Below the pieces are notes generated by a model. It made no database searches. It was not told the origin of the DNA and saw only the letters and a program-made list of their open reading frames with translations. Below, in pieces: positions 26,100 through 34,890 of a stretch of DNA of 46,438 nt; positions within the stretch are counted from its first letter, which is position 1, and every line of letters begins with the position of its first letter. A program made the translations under genes and the position numbers. This DNA comes from Opitutales bacterium (lineage in GTDB: Bacteria; Verrucomicrobiota; Verrucomicrobiia; Opitutales; Oceanipulchritudinaceae). The stretch lies in assembly GCA_016928295.1 (NCBI GenBank), contig JAFGLA010000025.1, positions 1 through 46,438 on the forward strand. The letters run 5' to 3'.

Positions 26100-27155
26100 A
26101 TGAAATCCACCCATCGCTCCCTTCTCGGCGGCCTCGGCCTAGCCGCAGCCGCGCTGTTCTTCTCCGCCTGCGGAAAGAGCAAACCGGAACTGCACATATA
26201 CAACTGGTCCGACTACTTTGCCGAAGAAACCCTGGCAGCGTTCGAGGAAAAGTATGACTGCCACGTTATTTACGACGTGTTCGAGTCCAACGAGGCCATG
26301 TATGCCAAGCTGAAGGCGGGCGCGTCCGGCTACGACGTGGTCTTCCCCTCCAGCTATCAGGCAATCCTGATGCACAACGAGAACATGGTCGAAGAACTCG
26401 ACCACTCCAAGCTCTCCAACCTGAAGAACATCGACCCGAAGTTCCTCAAGATCGTGGCGCTGGACAAAGGCATGACGTACAGCGTCCCCTACATGAGCGG
26501 CACGACAGGCATCGCAGTTCTGACGGATAACGTGGGCGAATACGAGGAAAGCTGGGACATTTACCTGCGCGAAGACCTCAAGGGCCGCGTAACCCTGCTT
26601 AACGACTACCGCGAAGTGCTCGGCGCTGCGCTCAAGAAGCTCGGCTACAGTCTCAACACGACAAACCCCGAAGAGGTGGCCGAGGCTGGCGAACTGGTCA
26701 AGGTATGGAAGGCCAACATCGCCAAGTTCGCTTCCGACGAGTACAAGCCCGGCATCGCCAGTGGAGAGTTCTACGCCGTGCACGGCTACTCGGGCGACAT
26801 CATGCAGGTTATGGAAGAAGCCGAAGAAGGCGCGATCGAATACTTCCTGCCCGAAGAGGGCTTCTCTTTCTGGGCCGACGACATGGTGATAATGAAAGAC
26901 GCCCAGAACAAGGATCTGGCCTACGCATTCATCGACTACATGCTCGACGCGCAGACTGCTGCCAACAACATGGAGTTCACCTGCTACTGGGCACCCAACA
27001 GCGCCGCCTACGAACTCATATCCGAAGAGCTGCGTGCCAATCCGATGGTGTTCCTGAGCGACGAACACCTCGAAAAAGGCGAACAAATCGCCCCGCTTGG
27101 CGAAAAGGACCAGATTTACATGGACGTCTGGGCACAGGTCAAAAGCCAGGAATAG
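26100..27155 (+). CDS. potD: Spermidine/putrescine-binding lipoprotein PotD
   Basis: A 351-residue periplasmic solute-binding protein. The lipoprotein signal ends in FFSAC (Cys24), so it is anchored to the inner membrane rather than free. The mature part starts with LHIYNWSDYFAEETLAAFEEKY, the PotD/PotF hallmark, and has the VVFPSSY and MSGTTGIAV pocket segments. Spermidine versus putrescine preference cannot be told. It is the last gene of the operon, 4 bp after potC and 37 bp before a strong terminator. Confidence 0.95.
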   Translation: MKSTHRSLLGGLGLAAAALFFSACGKSKPELHIYNWSDYFAEETLAAFEEKYDCHVIYDVFESNEAMYAKLKAGASGYDVVFPSSYQAILMHNENMVEELDHSKLSNLKNIDPKFLKIVALDKGMTYSVPYMSGTTGIAVLTDNVGEYEESWDIYLREDLKGRVTLLNDYREVLGAALKKLGYSLNTTNPEEVAEAGELVKVWKANIAKFASDEYKPGIASGEFYAVHGYSGDIMQVMEEAEEGAIEYFLPEEGFSFWADDMVIMKDAQNKDLAYAFIDYMLDAQTAANNMEFTCYWAPNSAAYELISEELRANPMVFLSDEHLEKGEQIAPLGEKDQIYMDVWAQVKSQE

Positions 27156-27191
27156 GCAGCTGGAGCGAGAATTCGCCCATTAAAGCCCAAG

Positions 27192-27229
27192 AAAAGACCG
27201 GTTCTGCAAAAGGGCCGGTCTTTTCTTTT
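27192..27229 (+). terminator. Terminator of potABCD
   Basis: A perfect 10-bp stem (27192-27201 with 27215-27224), a 13-nt loop and a T-rich tail TTTTCTTTT. Confidence 0.9.
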
Positions 27230-27349
27230 GTCCAAACGCAGGAACAAAAAGAAAGTCGCCCAACGATGTGCATACACCCGGATAAGTTCTTATTAAGAGC
27301 CTCTAAGTTCTTGCGAACAGGCCATGTATTGGCCTAGTCTGTCACAAAA

Positions 27350-28030
27350 ATGGACAATATGGACGCTCACAGGCGAGACAGCTCCGCCGACTCTTCCTCC
27401 GGAAACTCGATTCCCGAAGTCCTTCCCCCTCTGGACGGCCCCTCTTACGCGAGCAAGGGCATGTTCCTTATCGCTCTGGGCGTTGCCGCGCTTGGCCTCG
27501 TTATGGGCGGAACGGGCGTCTACATGGCGATGGGCGCAAGGAGCGAGCTTGCCTCTTACAAGAAGCTGATGGCCGCCAAGCCCGATCCGGTTGTAACAAT
27601 CAAGACAGAGCTGGACAGCATCAACGACCGCCTCGGAAAGGTGGGCGGAGAGGTCGTGCGCGCCAACAACGGCCTGCGCGAGACTAACAACACCCTTCAG
27701 AGGTCCGTACAGAGCCTGAGCGGAGAGATTCGCGCCGACCGCGAACAGCTTAACAAAATTACGGCTACTCTTGCCGACATGAGCAAGTCCGGCTCAAGCG
27801 TAGTGAAAAAGACCGCTGCGAGCGAAACCTCCAAAGACAGCCCCGCAGTGGCCGAGGCGACGACGAACGCGGCGGGGCAGCGCATCCACGTAATACAATC
27901 GGGCGACTTTTTCTCCAAGCTGGCCAAGCAGTACGGCGTAAGCACACAGGCCATCATCGACGCGAACCCGAATGTGGACCCCAACAAGCTGCAAATCGGG
28001 CAGAAAATCGTAATCCCCGAGTCCAAGTAG
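27350..28030 (+). CDS. Membrane-anchored LysM-domain protein with coiled coil
   Basis: A 226-residue protein. It has a hydrophilic N-terminus (about 1-36), one transmembrane helix (about 38-62, GMFLIALGVAALGLVMGG), a coiled coil of about 75-145 (KTELDSINDRLGKV and onward), a Ser/Thr/Ala linker, and a C-terminal LysM domain (about 178-224: HVIQSGDFFSKLAKQYGV, then IIDANPNVDPNKLQIGQ and IVIP). LysM binds the glycan of peptidoglycan, so it probably links the inner membrane to the wall. The gene for an inorganic pyrophosphatase follows after 36 bp on the same strand. A second ATG at 27359 is possible. Confidence 0.88.
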   Translation: MDNMDAHRRDSSADSSSGNSIPEVLPPLDGPSYASKGMFLIALGVAALGLVMGGTGVYMAMGARSELASYKKLMAAKPDPVVTIKTELDSINDRLGKVGGEVVRANNGLRETNNTLQRSVQSLSGEIRADREQLNKITATLADMSKSGSSVVKKTAASETSKDSPAVAEATTNAAGQRIHVIQSGDFFSKLAKQYGVSTQAIIDANPNVDPNKLQIGQKIVIPESK

Positions 28031-28066
28031 TCCGCAATCTCGTCGCATAGTTTCCAGCAAGCAGGA

Positions 28067-29728
28067 ATGAGCGAAGAGCTAACTTACGTAATCGGCCACC
28101 GCAACCCGGATGCGGACGCCATATGCTCTGCCATCGCGTATGCGGCCTTCAAGAAGGCCACCGGTCAGGAAGGCTTCATTCCGGCCCGCTGCGGCAACAC
28201 CAACGAGCGCGTAAACGCCATACTGCAACGCTTCGGCCTGCCTGCGCCCATGTTTCTTGGCGACGTGGCCCCAAGGGTGCGCGAGGTCATGAGCGCGAAC
28301 CCGCACTGCGTGACGCCGCGCCACACCTGCGCGGAAGCACTTGAACTAATCGACAGACACGACGTGAACGTGCTGCCGGTCGTCGAAGAGGACGGAACAC
28401 TGCTCGGGATGATTTCCGTGTTCGACCTTGGAGACCACTTCATACCCAAGCCGCGCGACCAGAAGGAAATGCGCCACGTCCACGCCTCGATTGCGGACAT
28501 CGTGCGCTCGCTGCGCGCGGAAACGCTCAACAGCGTGGACGAAGACCGCCTCGAAGACCTTTACGTACGCGTCGGCGCGATGGACATCCGCAGCTTTGGC
28601 GACTTCACGCACGAAGTCGGCACTGGCGCGGGCCAGTCCATAATCGTAGTCGGCGACCGCTACGACATACAGACAAAGAGCATTAACGCCGGAGTGCGCC
28701 TGCTCGTCATAACGGGCAGCCTGCGCCCCGAGGAAGACATCATCCAGATGGCACGCGAAAAGGGCGTCTGCCTGGTATCCAGCCCCTACGACAGCGCGAC
28801 TACGTCGTGGATTATCCGCAGCGCGAACCGTGTGGACAGGCTCTACACGCGCAAGACGCTCACTTTCAGCGCGGACGAACGCCTTAGCGACGTTCGCAGG
28901 CGCGTGGCAGCCAACCCGCCGCAATCCTGCATGGTGGTGGACGAAGAGGGCAAGCTCCTCGGAGTGTTCACAAAGAGCGACCTACTCAAACCCCCGCGCA
29001 CAAGGCTCGTCCTTGTGGACCACAACGAGCTTACGCAGGCCGTCCCCGGGGCGGAACTGGTGACAATTTGCGAAATAATCGACCATCACCGCCTAGGTAA
29101 CCCGCACAGCAGCCAGCCAATCCTGTTTTTCAACGAGCCGGTAGGCTCCACATGCAGCATAGTGGCGGACTGCTTCAGGCGCGCAGGACTATCGCCCGAC
29201 AAAAAAACGGCGGGCATCATGATGAGCGGCATCATTTCCGACACGCTCAACCTGAGAAGCCCTACGACCACGGCCAAGGACGGCGAACTGCTCAACTGGC
29301 TCGCCAAACTGGCGGGCATCGACGCGGCGGAACTTGCGCAGTTCATATTCAGCTCCGGCGGCGTCCTTGCAGGACGCGGCGCGATGGACGCCTTGCGCAA
29401 CGACCTCAAGGTTTACCACGAGGGCGCGCTTTCATTCAGCGTGTCGCAGGTGGAAGAGCTTGGCTTCGACCATTTCTGGAGCAAGCGGGGAGAGCTTGAA
29501 AAGGCACTTGCGGAGCTTCGCGCAAACGAGGGGCTGGACTTTTCCGCGCTTCTTGTGACGGACATCAACAAGCAGGACAGCCTGCTGCTAATCAGCGGCC
29601 CAAGGGACATCTGCGAATGCATCAACTACCCTCGGGTGGAAGCTCACGACGTGTTCGAGCTGGCTGGAATCGTAAGCCGCAAAAAGCAGCTCGTCCCCTA
29701 CCTTACCTCGCAAATCGCCCGTCCATAG
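28067..29728 (+). CDS. Manganese-dependent inorganic pyrophosphatase with CBS and DRTGG domains
   Basis: A 553-residue family II pyrophosphatase that hydrolyses pyrophosphate to phosphate in the cytoplasm. The DHH catalytic core is split by a regulatory insert. GHRNPDADAICSA (10-22) starts the core and carries metal-binding His and Asp. CBS domains (about 70-120 and 260-305) surround a DRTGG domain (about 130-250). The core resumes with LVDHNE, IIDHHRLG (Asp339, His340, His341) and the substrate-binding RKKQLVP near the end. In the characterised CBS-PPases adenine nucleotides bound by CBS inhibit or activate the enzyme, and DRTGG-containing forms also bind diadenosine polyphosphates. Length is normal for this subclass. 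Confidence 0.95.
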   Translation: MSEELTYVIGHRNPDADAICSAIAYAAFKKATGQEGFIPARCGNTNERVNAILQRFGLPAPMFLGDVAPRVREVMSANPHCVTPRHTCAEALELIDRHDVNVLPVVEEDGTLLGMISVFDLGDHFIPKPRDQKEMRHVHASIADIVRSLRAETLNSVDEDRLEDLYVRVGAMDIRSFGDFTHEVGTGAGQSIIVVGDRYDIQTKSINAGVRLLVITGSLRPEEDIIQMAREKGVCLVSSPYDSATTSWIIRSANRVDRLYTRKTLTFSADERLSDVRRRVAANPPQSCMVVDEEGKLLGVFTKSDLLKPPRTRLVLVDHNELTQAVPGAELVTICEIIDHHRLGNPHSSQPILFFNEPVGSTCSIVADCFRRAGLSPDKKTAGIMMSGIISDTLNLRSPTTTAKDGELLNWLAKLAGIDAAELAQFIFSSGGVLAGRGAMDALRNDLKVYHEGALSFSVSQVEELGFDHFWSKRGELEKALAELRANEGLDFSALLVTDINKQDSLLLISGPRDICECINYPRVEAHDVFELAGIVSRKKQLVPYLTSQIARP

Positions 29729-29753
29729 AAGTCATCGGAGCGTCTGACAATTC

Positions 29754-29782
29754 GACTCCCGGCGGGGGTGCGGGCGTCTTTT
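29754..29782 (+). terminator. Possible weak terminator after the pyrophosphatase gene
   Basis: GACTCCCG (29754-29761) pairs with CGGGCGTC (29771-29778) with one mismatch and is followed by TTTT. It separates the pyrophosphatase gene from rpmG. Confidence 0.4.
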
Positions 29783-29855
29783 CGGCGATAGCTGATGTTT
29801 TTGCTTGCCAGTAGCCGCATCGGGAGGCAGTTTGGCACTTTTCCAAATTTCAGCC

Positions 29856-30026
29856 ATGCCCAGGGAACATATCATTTTGGAGTGCACTGAAGCTCGCAAG
29901 GAAGGCAAACGCCCTTCTCGCTACATGTCAGAGCGCGATAAGAAGAAGCAGACGGTTCGCATCGAGAAGATGAAGTACAACCCGTACTTGCAGCGTCATA
30001 CCCTGCACAAGGAAATCAAGGACTAG
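29856..30026 (+). CDS. rpmG: 50S ribosomal protein L33
   Basis: A 56-residue L33, a basic protein of the large ribosomal subunit. The family pattern is clear: [20 protein letters not shown], then [18 protein letters not shown] at the end. Only one Cys is present, so it is the zinc-free form (no CXXC pairs). The ATG at 29856 gives the normal length; an upstream ATG at 29805 adds a non-homologous stretch. A strong terminator lies about 90 nt downstream, so it is monocistronic. Confidence 0.96.
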   Translation: MPREHIILECTEARKEGKRPSRYMSERDKKKQTVRIEKMKYNPYLQRHTLHKEIKD

Positions 30027-30117
30027 TTCCTTGTTCATTCCGCGTTGCAAGGGCTGCACATTCATGTGCGTCGCAACGGGAATGACCTCCAAGCTTCTCT
30101 CTACTGTCTTTACCAAT

Positions 30118-30149
30118 GCCTGTCGCCCAATTCGGCGACGGGCGTTTTT
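30118..30149 (+). terminator. Terminator downstream of rpmG
   Basis: A 10-bp stem (30118-30127 with 30134-30143, one G-T pair) with a 6-nt loop and a GTTTTT tail. It lies about 90 nt after the rpmG stop and 175 nt before the SPFH gene. Confidence 0.9.
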
Positions 30150-30323
30150 GTGTACGCCTTCAGGACATACCAGCCCTTGGCAAAGGTAACTTTTCATGTT
30201 TTGTTGCACTGCCTGCATAGCTGCCCTATGCTGTGCCTCATGGGTCAGGATTTTCCGGAATTCAAAAGCAGGCGTCCGTCTCGACGCGGCAGCGATGGAA
30301 ACAAGCCCAGAATGGAGCTTAAC

Positions 30324-31130
30324 ATGAACCAATCCCGCGCAGCATCTTTACTTGTAACAATCGTAATCCTGGTCGTCATTTTCGGCGTCTTGGGAACCTC
30401 TTCATACAAGATCGTGGACCCGGGCAACCGCGGCGTGAAAGTCACGCTAGGCTCGGTATCCGAACAAGCCCTACCGGAAGGGCTGCACTTCAAGGCCCCG
30501 TTCATCACAAGGGTTGACGAGGTTAGCGTGCGCACGCGCAAGGTCAGCTTTGCTACCTCCTGCTACTCTTCGGACCTCCAGCAGGTTCAGGCCAACGTGG
30601 CCGTCGTTTACTCCATACCGGAATCGAGCGTGGTAAACATCTACCGCAACTACGCGGGCGACCCCTTTGAACAGTTTGTAAAGCCCCTCGTTCAGGAGGC
30701 ATTGAAAGAAGTCTGCTCCAGCCGTTCTGCCGAGAGAATCGTAAAGGAACGCGAGCCGGTGAAGTCCGAGAGCCTCGAAAGCCTGAGGCGCAAAGTGGGA
30801 AACCTTATCACGATTTCCGACCTCGCAATCGAAAACTTCGACCTGTCCAACGAGCTGGAACGCGCCATCGAGGCCAAAATGGTTCAGGAACAGGAAGTCG
30901 CACGCGCCAAGTTTGCCCAGCAGCAGGCGCAGATCGAGGCGGAAACGGCCAAGATTCGCGCCCAGGGCGAAGCGGACGCCATAACGGTACGCGGCGCGGC
31001 CTTGAAAGAGAACAAAGACCTCGTATCCCTACAAATCGTTGAAAAGTGGGACGGCCGCGCTCCTTCCACCATCATGATCGGCGGAGAGAACAGCAACCCC
31101 GCGAACCTTCTTCTGCCCATCGCCAAGTAG
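30324..31130 (+). CDS. SPFH/Band 7 (prohibitin-like) membrane protein
   Basis: A 268-residue protein with an N-terminal transmembrane helix (about 7-28, LLVTIVILVVIFGVLGT), an SPFH/Band 7 domain (about 30-195, including VDPGNRGVKVTLGSV and LPEGLHFKAPF), and a long charged coiled coil (about 185-235) rich in Ala, Gln and Glu. Prohibitin and HflC-type proteins form membrane rings that regulate proteases such as FtsH or organise lipid domains. No hflK partner is adjacent, so this is a stand-alone prohibitin homologue. The ATG at 30324 has a GGAG site about 6 nt upstream; the frame is open much further but without homology. Confidence 0.88.
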   Translation: MNQSRAASLLVTIVILVVIFGVLGTSSYKIVDPGNRGVKVTLGSVSEQALPEGLHFKAPFITRVDEVSVRTRKVSFATSCYSSDLQQVQANVAVVYSIPESSVVNIYRNYAGDPFEQFVKPLVQEALKEVCSSRSAERIVKEREPVKSESLESLRRKVGNLITISDLAIENFDLSNELERAIEAKMVQEQEVARAKFAQQQAQIEAETAKIRAQGEADAITVRGAALKENKDLVSLQIVEKWDGRAPSTIMIGGENSNPANLLLPIAK

Positions 31131-31199
31131 CACAAGAGGCAACAGCAGTAACGACGCTACAAGGCAATGCAAGGCCATACGGGTCTTGCGCGCCTACAG

Positions 31200-31688
31200 C
31201 TATTCGCTGTCCTGATAGAGGATCGTGAGGTGGCTGCTTGAGGCCGTGAAGCGCGCCGCCAGTGCGTCTATATACTGGCGTGCCTCTTCCATCACGTCGG
31301 CCTCGCGCCTGCTTTTCTGCCGCCTGGGCAGAGTATTTCGGACGGCTTCGCGCAAACCGCTCACGATGAGCAGACTGCGGCTTTCTCCCGTCAGCGGCTT
31401 GAGGCCCGAGATCAGCTCCCCGCGCATCCACAGAGGCTCGTAGCTGCGACCGCGCAGGTTCAGGTGATACATGCTGACGCTCCCGCCGCGTCCGCTGTTT
31501 ACGGACAGCTCCACGGCCTTGTGCATGAATGCCTCAAGCGAGGCGGGGCTGCCCCCGTCGCCCGACAGGGCATAGTCTATTGCAGAACGCATCGCGTCGT
31601 TCAGGAAAGGGTCCTGACCTGTCAGCGGGGCGAACAGGGCGCCTATGCACTCGTTCTTGGCAATGATGTCAGGGTCTTTGTTCTGCAT
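31200..31688 (-). CDS. Conserved-looking protein of unknown function, last gene of the pabA-nrdR cluster
   Basis: A 162-residue soluble protein I do not recognise. It has no signal peptide or membrane segment. The first half has an acidic helix pair (CIGALFAPLTGQDPFLNDAM and AIDYALSGDGG), and the C-terminal half is basic in the middle (RNTLPRRQKSRREADV) before a final helix and strand (HLTILYQ). It begins 25 nt after the polysaccharide deacetylase stop on the same strand, so it is probably co-transcribed. Its role is unknown. Confidence 0.65.
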   Translation of the reverse strand: MQNKDPDIIAKNECIGALFAPLTGQDPFLNDAMRSAIDYALSGDGGSPASLEAFMHKAVELSVNSGRGGSVSMYHLNLRGRSYEPLWMRGELISGLKPLTGESRSLLIVSGLREAVRNTLPRRQKSRREADVMEEARQYIDALAARFTASSSHLTILYQDSE

Positions 31689-31713
31689 GACAAGATTTGC
31701 TAGCGAAGCGGCA

Positions 31714-32382
31714 CTACTTCTGCGAACGGTAGTAGTCGCTCATCTCGCCAAAGGTTACGAACTCAAAGCCGCGCGTGCGAAGCTCGTCGATTATGAGGGG
31801 CAGCTTCTCGATGGAATCGCCCCGCCATTCGTGCATGAGAATTATCGTGCCGTCTTTGATGTCGCCGGTTGCGCGGCGGTATATCTCGTCAGCGCTGACT
31901 TCCTCGCGCCAGTCGTCGGTGGACACCATGCGCGAGTAGTCCATGAGCGTAAGGCCCGCCTTGGCAAACAAGGCGTCCATGCGGGGGTCAAGCTCGATGA
32001 ACGGTGGCCAGAATATGCGCGGGGTAACTCCGGTAAGCTCCCCCACTTTGGCCGTGGAGAACACGATCTCGCGCTCCAGTTCCTCATCGCTCAACTCTGC
32101 GGGGTGGCGGTGAGACCAGGTGTGGTTCGCCATTTCGCAGCCTGCGTCAAGAAATGCGCGCGCAACGTCGGGATGCTTTTCAACATTGCTCCCGACAGAG
32201 CCGAGCGTGATGCGAACGCCTTTTTCCTTCACGACCTTGAGCAGCTTCGATGAATTGTAATCAGTCGGGCCGTCGTCAAAAATTATGGCTACTCGCATTG
32301 GCTCTGGCTTTTTCGAATACATGATTGCAGCCGTTGCGCCTAGCAGCGCGACTGCCACGATTATGGCGATGCGTATTTTCAC
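31714..32382 (-). CDS. Polysaccharide deacetylase (CE4/NodB family), membrane-anchored or secreted
   Basis: A 222-residue carbohydrate esterase 4 protein. An N-terminal hydrophobic segment (IRIAIIVAVALLGATAAIM) is a signal or anchor. The NodB metal site is complete: Asp36-Asp37 in FDDGP and His87, His91 in HTWSH, with WPPFIELDPR and ILMHEW further on, the latter contributing the base His. Typical substrates are peptidoglycan N-acetylglucosamine or other N-acetylated glycans, which points to the cell wall or an envelope polysaccharide. It is the third gene of a minus-strand cluster after nrdR (80-bp gap). Which glycan it acts on cannot be told. Confidence 0.93.
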   Translation of the reverse strand: MKIRIAIIVAVALLGATAAIMYSKKPEPMRVAIIFDDGPTDYNSSKLLKVVKEKGVRITLGSVGSNVEKHPDVARAFLDAGCEMANHTWSHRHPAELSDEELEREIVFSTAKVGELTGVTPRIFWPPFIELDPRMDALFAKAGLTLMDYSRMVSTDDWREEVSADEIYRRATGDIKDGTIILMHEWRGDSIEKLPLIIDELRTRGFEFVTFGEMSDYYRSQK

Positions 32383-32462
32383 AGGCAGGATGGGACTAGG
32401 GGGTTACTGGGGCTTAAAGACTTACCGGCCATTGCGATGGGCAATAGCAAACACCGCGGAGC

Positions 32463-32918
32463 TTATAGCGGCTTTTTGAGGTCGTGTATGACCTGCTCCA
32501 TCTCGGTGATGTCGCGAAAGTCGCGATACACGGAGGCGAAGCGGATGTAGGCAATCTGGTCCACGGGCTTGAGCTTTGCCATTACGATTTCGCCAATCAT
32601 GTTGCTTGCCACTTCCTGATCGTAGCGAGCCTCAAGCTCCAGCACCACGTCGTTGACTATCATGTCAATCTGCTCGACGGGGACCGGGCGCTTCTCGCAG
32701 GCGCGGCGTAGTCCGGAAAGCACCTTGCGGCGGTCGAAGCTCTCGATTCGCCCGTCGCGCTTGCGCACGCTGAGACCCTCGCGGACTATTTCCTCCACCG
32801 TGGTAAAGCGATAGCCGCACTTCTGGCACTCCCTGCGCCTGCGTATCGACAGCCCGTCCTTGGCAATTCGGGAGTCTATCACGCGCGAATCGCGCTCTCG
32901 GCATCGGGGACAGTTCAT
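32463..32918 (-). CDS. nrdR: Transcriptional repressor of ribonucleotide reductase NrdR
   Basis: A 151-residue NrdR, the nucleotide-sensing repressor of nrd genes. The zinc ribbon has Cys3, Cys6, Cys31 and Cys34 (MNCPRC and ECQKCG). The ATP-cone domain covers about 46-136 (VRKRDGRIESFDRRKVLSGL, then AYIRFASVYRDF). The length is normal. It lies 15 bp after pabA/trpG, so it is probably in one operon with it. No NrdR box was looked for, because the nrd genes are not in this window. Confidence 0.97.
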   Translation of the reverse strand: MNCPRCRERDSRVIDSRIAKDGLSIRRRRECQKCGYRFTTVEEIVREGLSVRKRDGRIESFDRRKVLSGLRRACEKRPVPVEQIDMIVNDVVLELEARYDQEVASNMIGEIVMAKLKPVDQIAYIRFASVYRDFRDITEMEQVIHDLKKPL

Positions 32919-32933
32919 TGGCGTAAATGCGTG

Positions 32934-33503
32934 TTATATCTTTAGGTCGAGGAAGTTTTGGAGCATCTGCATCCCGTGCTCTGTGGCGAGCGACTCGGGG
33001 TGGAACTGCACGCCCCACACTGGCAAAGTCTTGTGGCGAAGGCCCATTATCTCGCCCTCGTCCGTCTGTGCCGTAATTTCAAGACACTCGGGCAGGCTCT
33101 CGCGTTCCACAAGTAGCGAATGATAGCGCGTGGCGGCGAAACGCTGCGGTATGCCCTTGAAAATGTCCTTCCCGTTGTGGTTGACGGGGCTTGTCTTGCC
33201 GTGCATCAGGCGGGAGGCTCGGATGACGCGCCCGCCAAAGTGCTGCCCTATGGACTGGTGGCCGAGGCAGACGCCGAGTATCGGCTTCACACCCGCGAAA
33301 GCGGCAAGAACTGGGATTGTCACTCCGGCCTCTGTTGGCGTGCAAGGACCGGGGGAAAGGAGCACGCGTTCGGGATTGAGCGCAAGCGCCTCTTCGGGTG
33401 TAATCTCGTTGTTCCTGTACACAACCGGATCCGCGCCAAGCTGCGCGAAGTACTGCACGAGGTTGTAGGTAAAGGAATCGTAGTTGTCTATGACAAGTAA
33501 CAT
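32934..33503 (-). CDS. pabA: Glutamine amidotransferase subunit of anthranilate or aminodeoxychorismate synthase
   Basis: A 189-residue class I glutamine amidotransferase. It starts [19 protein letters not shown], has SPGPCTP and the nucleophile Cys79 in GVCLGHQ, and the His168/Glu170 pair in QFHPES. It supplies ammonia to PabB (folate) or TrpE (tryptophan); a shared amphibolic role is common. No trpE, trpD, pabB or pabC is adjacent, so the choice between pabA and trpG is open. The ATG at 33503 is the family start. It heads the cluster pabA-nrdR-deacetylase-unknown and is divergent from tgt (132 bp). Confidence 0.93.
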   Translation of the reverse strand: MLLVIDNYDSFTYNLVQYFAQLGADPVVYRNNEITPEEALALNPERVLLSPGPCTPTEAGVTIPVLAAFAGVKPILGVCLGHQSIGQHFGGRVIRASRLMHGKTSPVNHNGKDIFKGIPQRFAATRYHSLLVERESLPECLEITAQTDEGEIMGLRHKTLPVWGVQFHPESLATEHGMQMLQNFLDLKI

Positions 33504-33635
33504 GGGCCTGCGTGTTCTTTTTTGCATAATCGGCAGGGTAAGGCGCAAGGTCAAGACTCGCCTAAATGATGAGCACGAACGCAAGGCCCGTTGTATGGAT
33601 TGCCGTTTCGCCGTTTTCCCGCCACATATTGCAGA

Positions 33636-34769
33636 ATGCCCGACCATTTCCGCATACACTCCAGCGACAGCGCCACTGCGGCGCGCCGTGCAGAGCTGCA
33701 CACGCCCCACGGCACGATACAGACGCCCGTATTCATGCCCGTGGGAACGCAGGCCACTGTAAAGTCACTAACGCCCCATCAGGTGAAGGAATGCGGAGCG
33801 CAAATCATTCTCTCAAACACCTATCACCTTAACCTGCGACCGGGGCCGGACCTGATAGCGAAGCTCGGCGGACTGCACGAGTTTATGAACTGGAAAGGGC
33901 CGATCCTGACAGACAGCGGCGGCTTTCAGGTGTTCAGCCTCGCCAAGCTGCGCAAGATGGACGACGAAGGCATTCGCTTCCGCTCCCACATTGACGGGCG
34001 CGAGGTGTATCTGAACCCCTCCATTGTAATGGATATTCAGAACAAGCTGGGCAGCGATATAGCTATGGTGCTAGACGAATGCCCGCCCTGGCCGCCGGAG
34101 CGCAAGGTGGTGGAGTCCGCCGTTCGCCGCTCCATAAAGTGGGCCGGCGAGAGCATAGAGGCACAAAAAGAGCTTGGCATCCAGGCAAGCGGCAGGCACG
34201 TATTCGGCATTGTGCAGGGTTCGGCATATGCGGATTTGCGGCGCGAGTGCGCTCAGGCGCTCTCGGCCCTGCCTTTCAACGGTTACGCAATAGGCGGAGT
34301 CAGCGTGGGCGAGCCGGAGGACAAGATGCTTGAGGCAATTGACGCCAGCGTTCCCTATTTGCCCACAGAACTGCCTCGTTACGTAATGGGCGTAGGCACA
34401 CCGCCGCAGCTTCTTCGTATGATTGCCAAGGGTATAGATATGTTCGACTGCGTGATGCCCACTAGAGAAGCACGGCACGGCGTGTTCTATACCGTGGACG
34501 GCAGGCGAAACATCAAAAATGCGTGTTTTGCAGAGGACAAACGCCCGCTTTGCGAAGAAAACTCCAACTATACCTGCGAGCATTTCTCCCGCGCATACAT
34601 ACGTCACCTCTTTCAAAGTTCAGAAATACTAGCCTGCACTCTGCTTAGCCTGCACAACGTTAACTTCTTCGTTTCTCTGCTGGATCAGGCAAGAATGCAT
34701 CTTGAAAATGGAACTTTCGCAAGCTGGAGCAAGTCTTGGATAAATAGGTTTGAAAATCCATCTCAATAA
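33636..34769 (+). CDS. tgt: Queuine/preQ1 tRNA-ribosyltransferase with altered zinc motif
   Basis: A 377-residue Tgt that exchanges guanine 34 of GUN-anticodon tRNAs for preQ1, on the pathway to queuosine. The family segments are [10 protein letters not shown], Asp93 in [22 protein letters not shown] and the nucleophile Asp in FDCVMPTR. The structural zinc site is abnormal. The usual CXCXXC plus His corresponds here to Asn309, Asn311, Cys314 and His340, with the 26-residue spacing from Cys to His preserved; an extra Cys306 lies just before. The C-terminal 150 bp are AT-richer than the rest. The ATG at 33636 matches the family start. No other queuosine gene is nearby. Confidence 0.93.
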   Translation: MPDHFRIHSSDSATAARRAELHTPHGTIQTPVFMPVGTQATVKSLTPHQVKECGAQIILSNTYHLNLRPGPDLIAKLGGLHEFMNWKGPILTDSGGFQVFSLAKLRKMDDEGIRFRSHIDGREVYLNPSIVMDIQNKLGSDIAMVLDECPPWPPERKVVESAVRRSIKWAGESIEAQKELGIQASGRHVFGIVQGSAYADLRRECAQALSALPFNGYAIGGVSVGEPEDKMLEAIDASVPYLPTELPRYVMGVGTPPQLLRMIAKGIDMFDCVMPTREARHGVFYTVDGRRNIKNACFAEDKRPLCEENSNYTCEHFSRAYIRHLFQSSEILACTLLSLHNVNFFVSLLDQARMHLENGTFASWSKSWINRFENPSQ

Positions 34770-34825
34770 AATACAGCCCATTCTATAAAAAGGTTAATAC
34801 AAAGCATTTTTTATACTATCACACA

Positions 34826-34855
34826 TTGACAAACAGTTGATAAGATGCGAATAGT
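34826..34855 (+). promoter_or_regulatory. Candidate promoter with overlapping inverted repeat for the coiled-coil/HTH gene
   Basis: TTGACA (34826-34831), an 18-nt spacer and AATAGT (34850-34855). An inverted repeat AGTCG-TTT-CGACT (34853-34865) overlaps the -10 and could be an operator, perhaps for the adjacent DNA-binding protein itself. Confidence 0.45.
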
Positions 34856-34890
34856 CGTTTCGACTTCAATTTAACACACAGGTACAGAAT

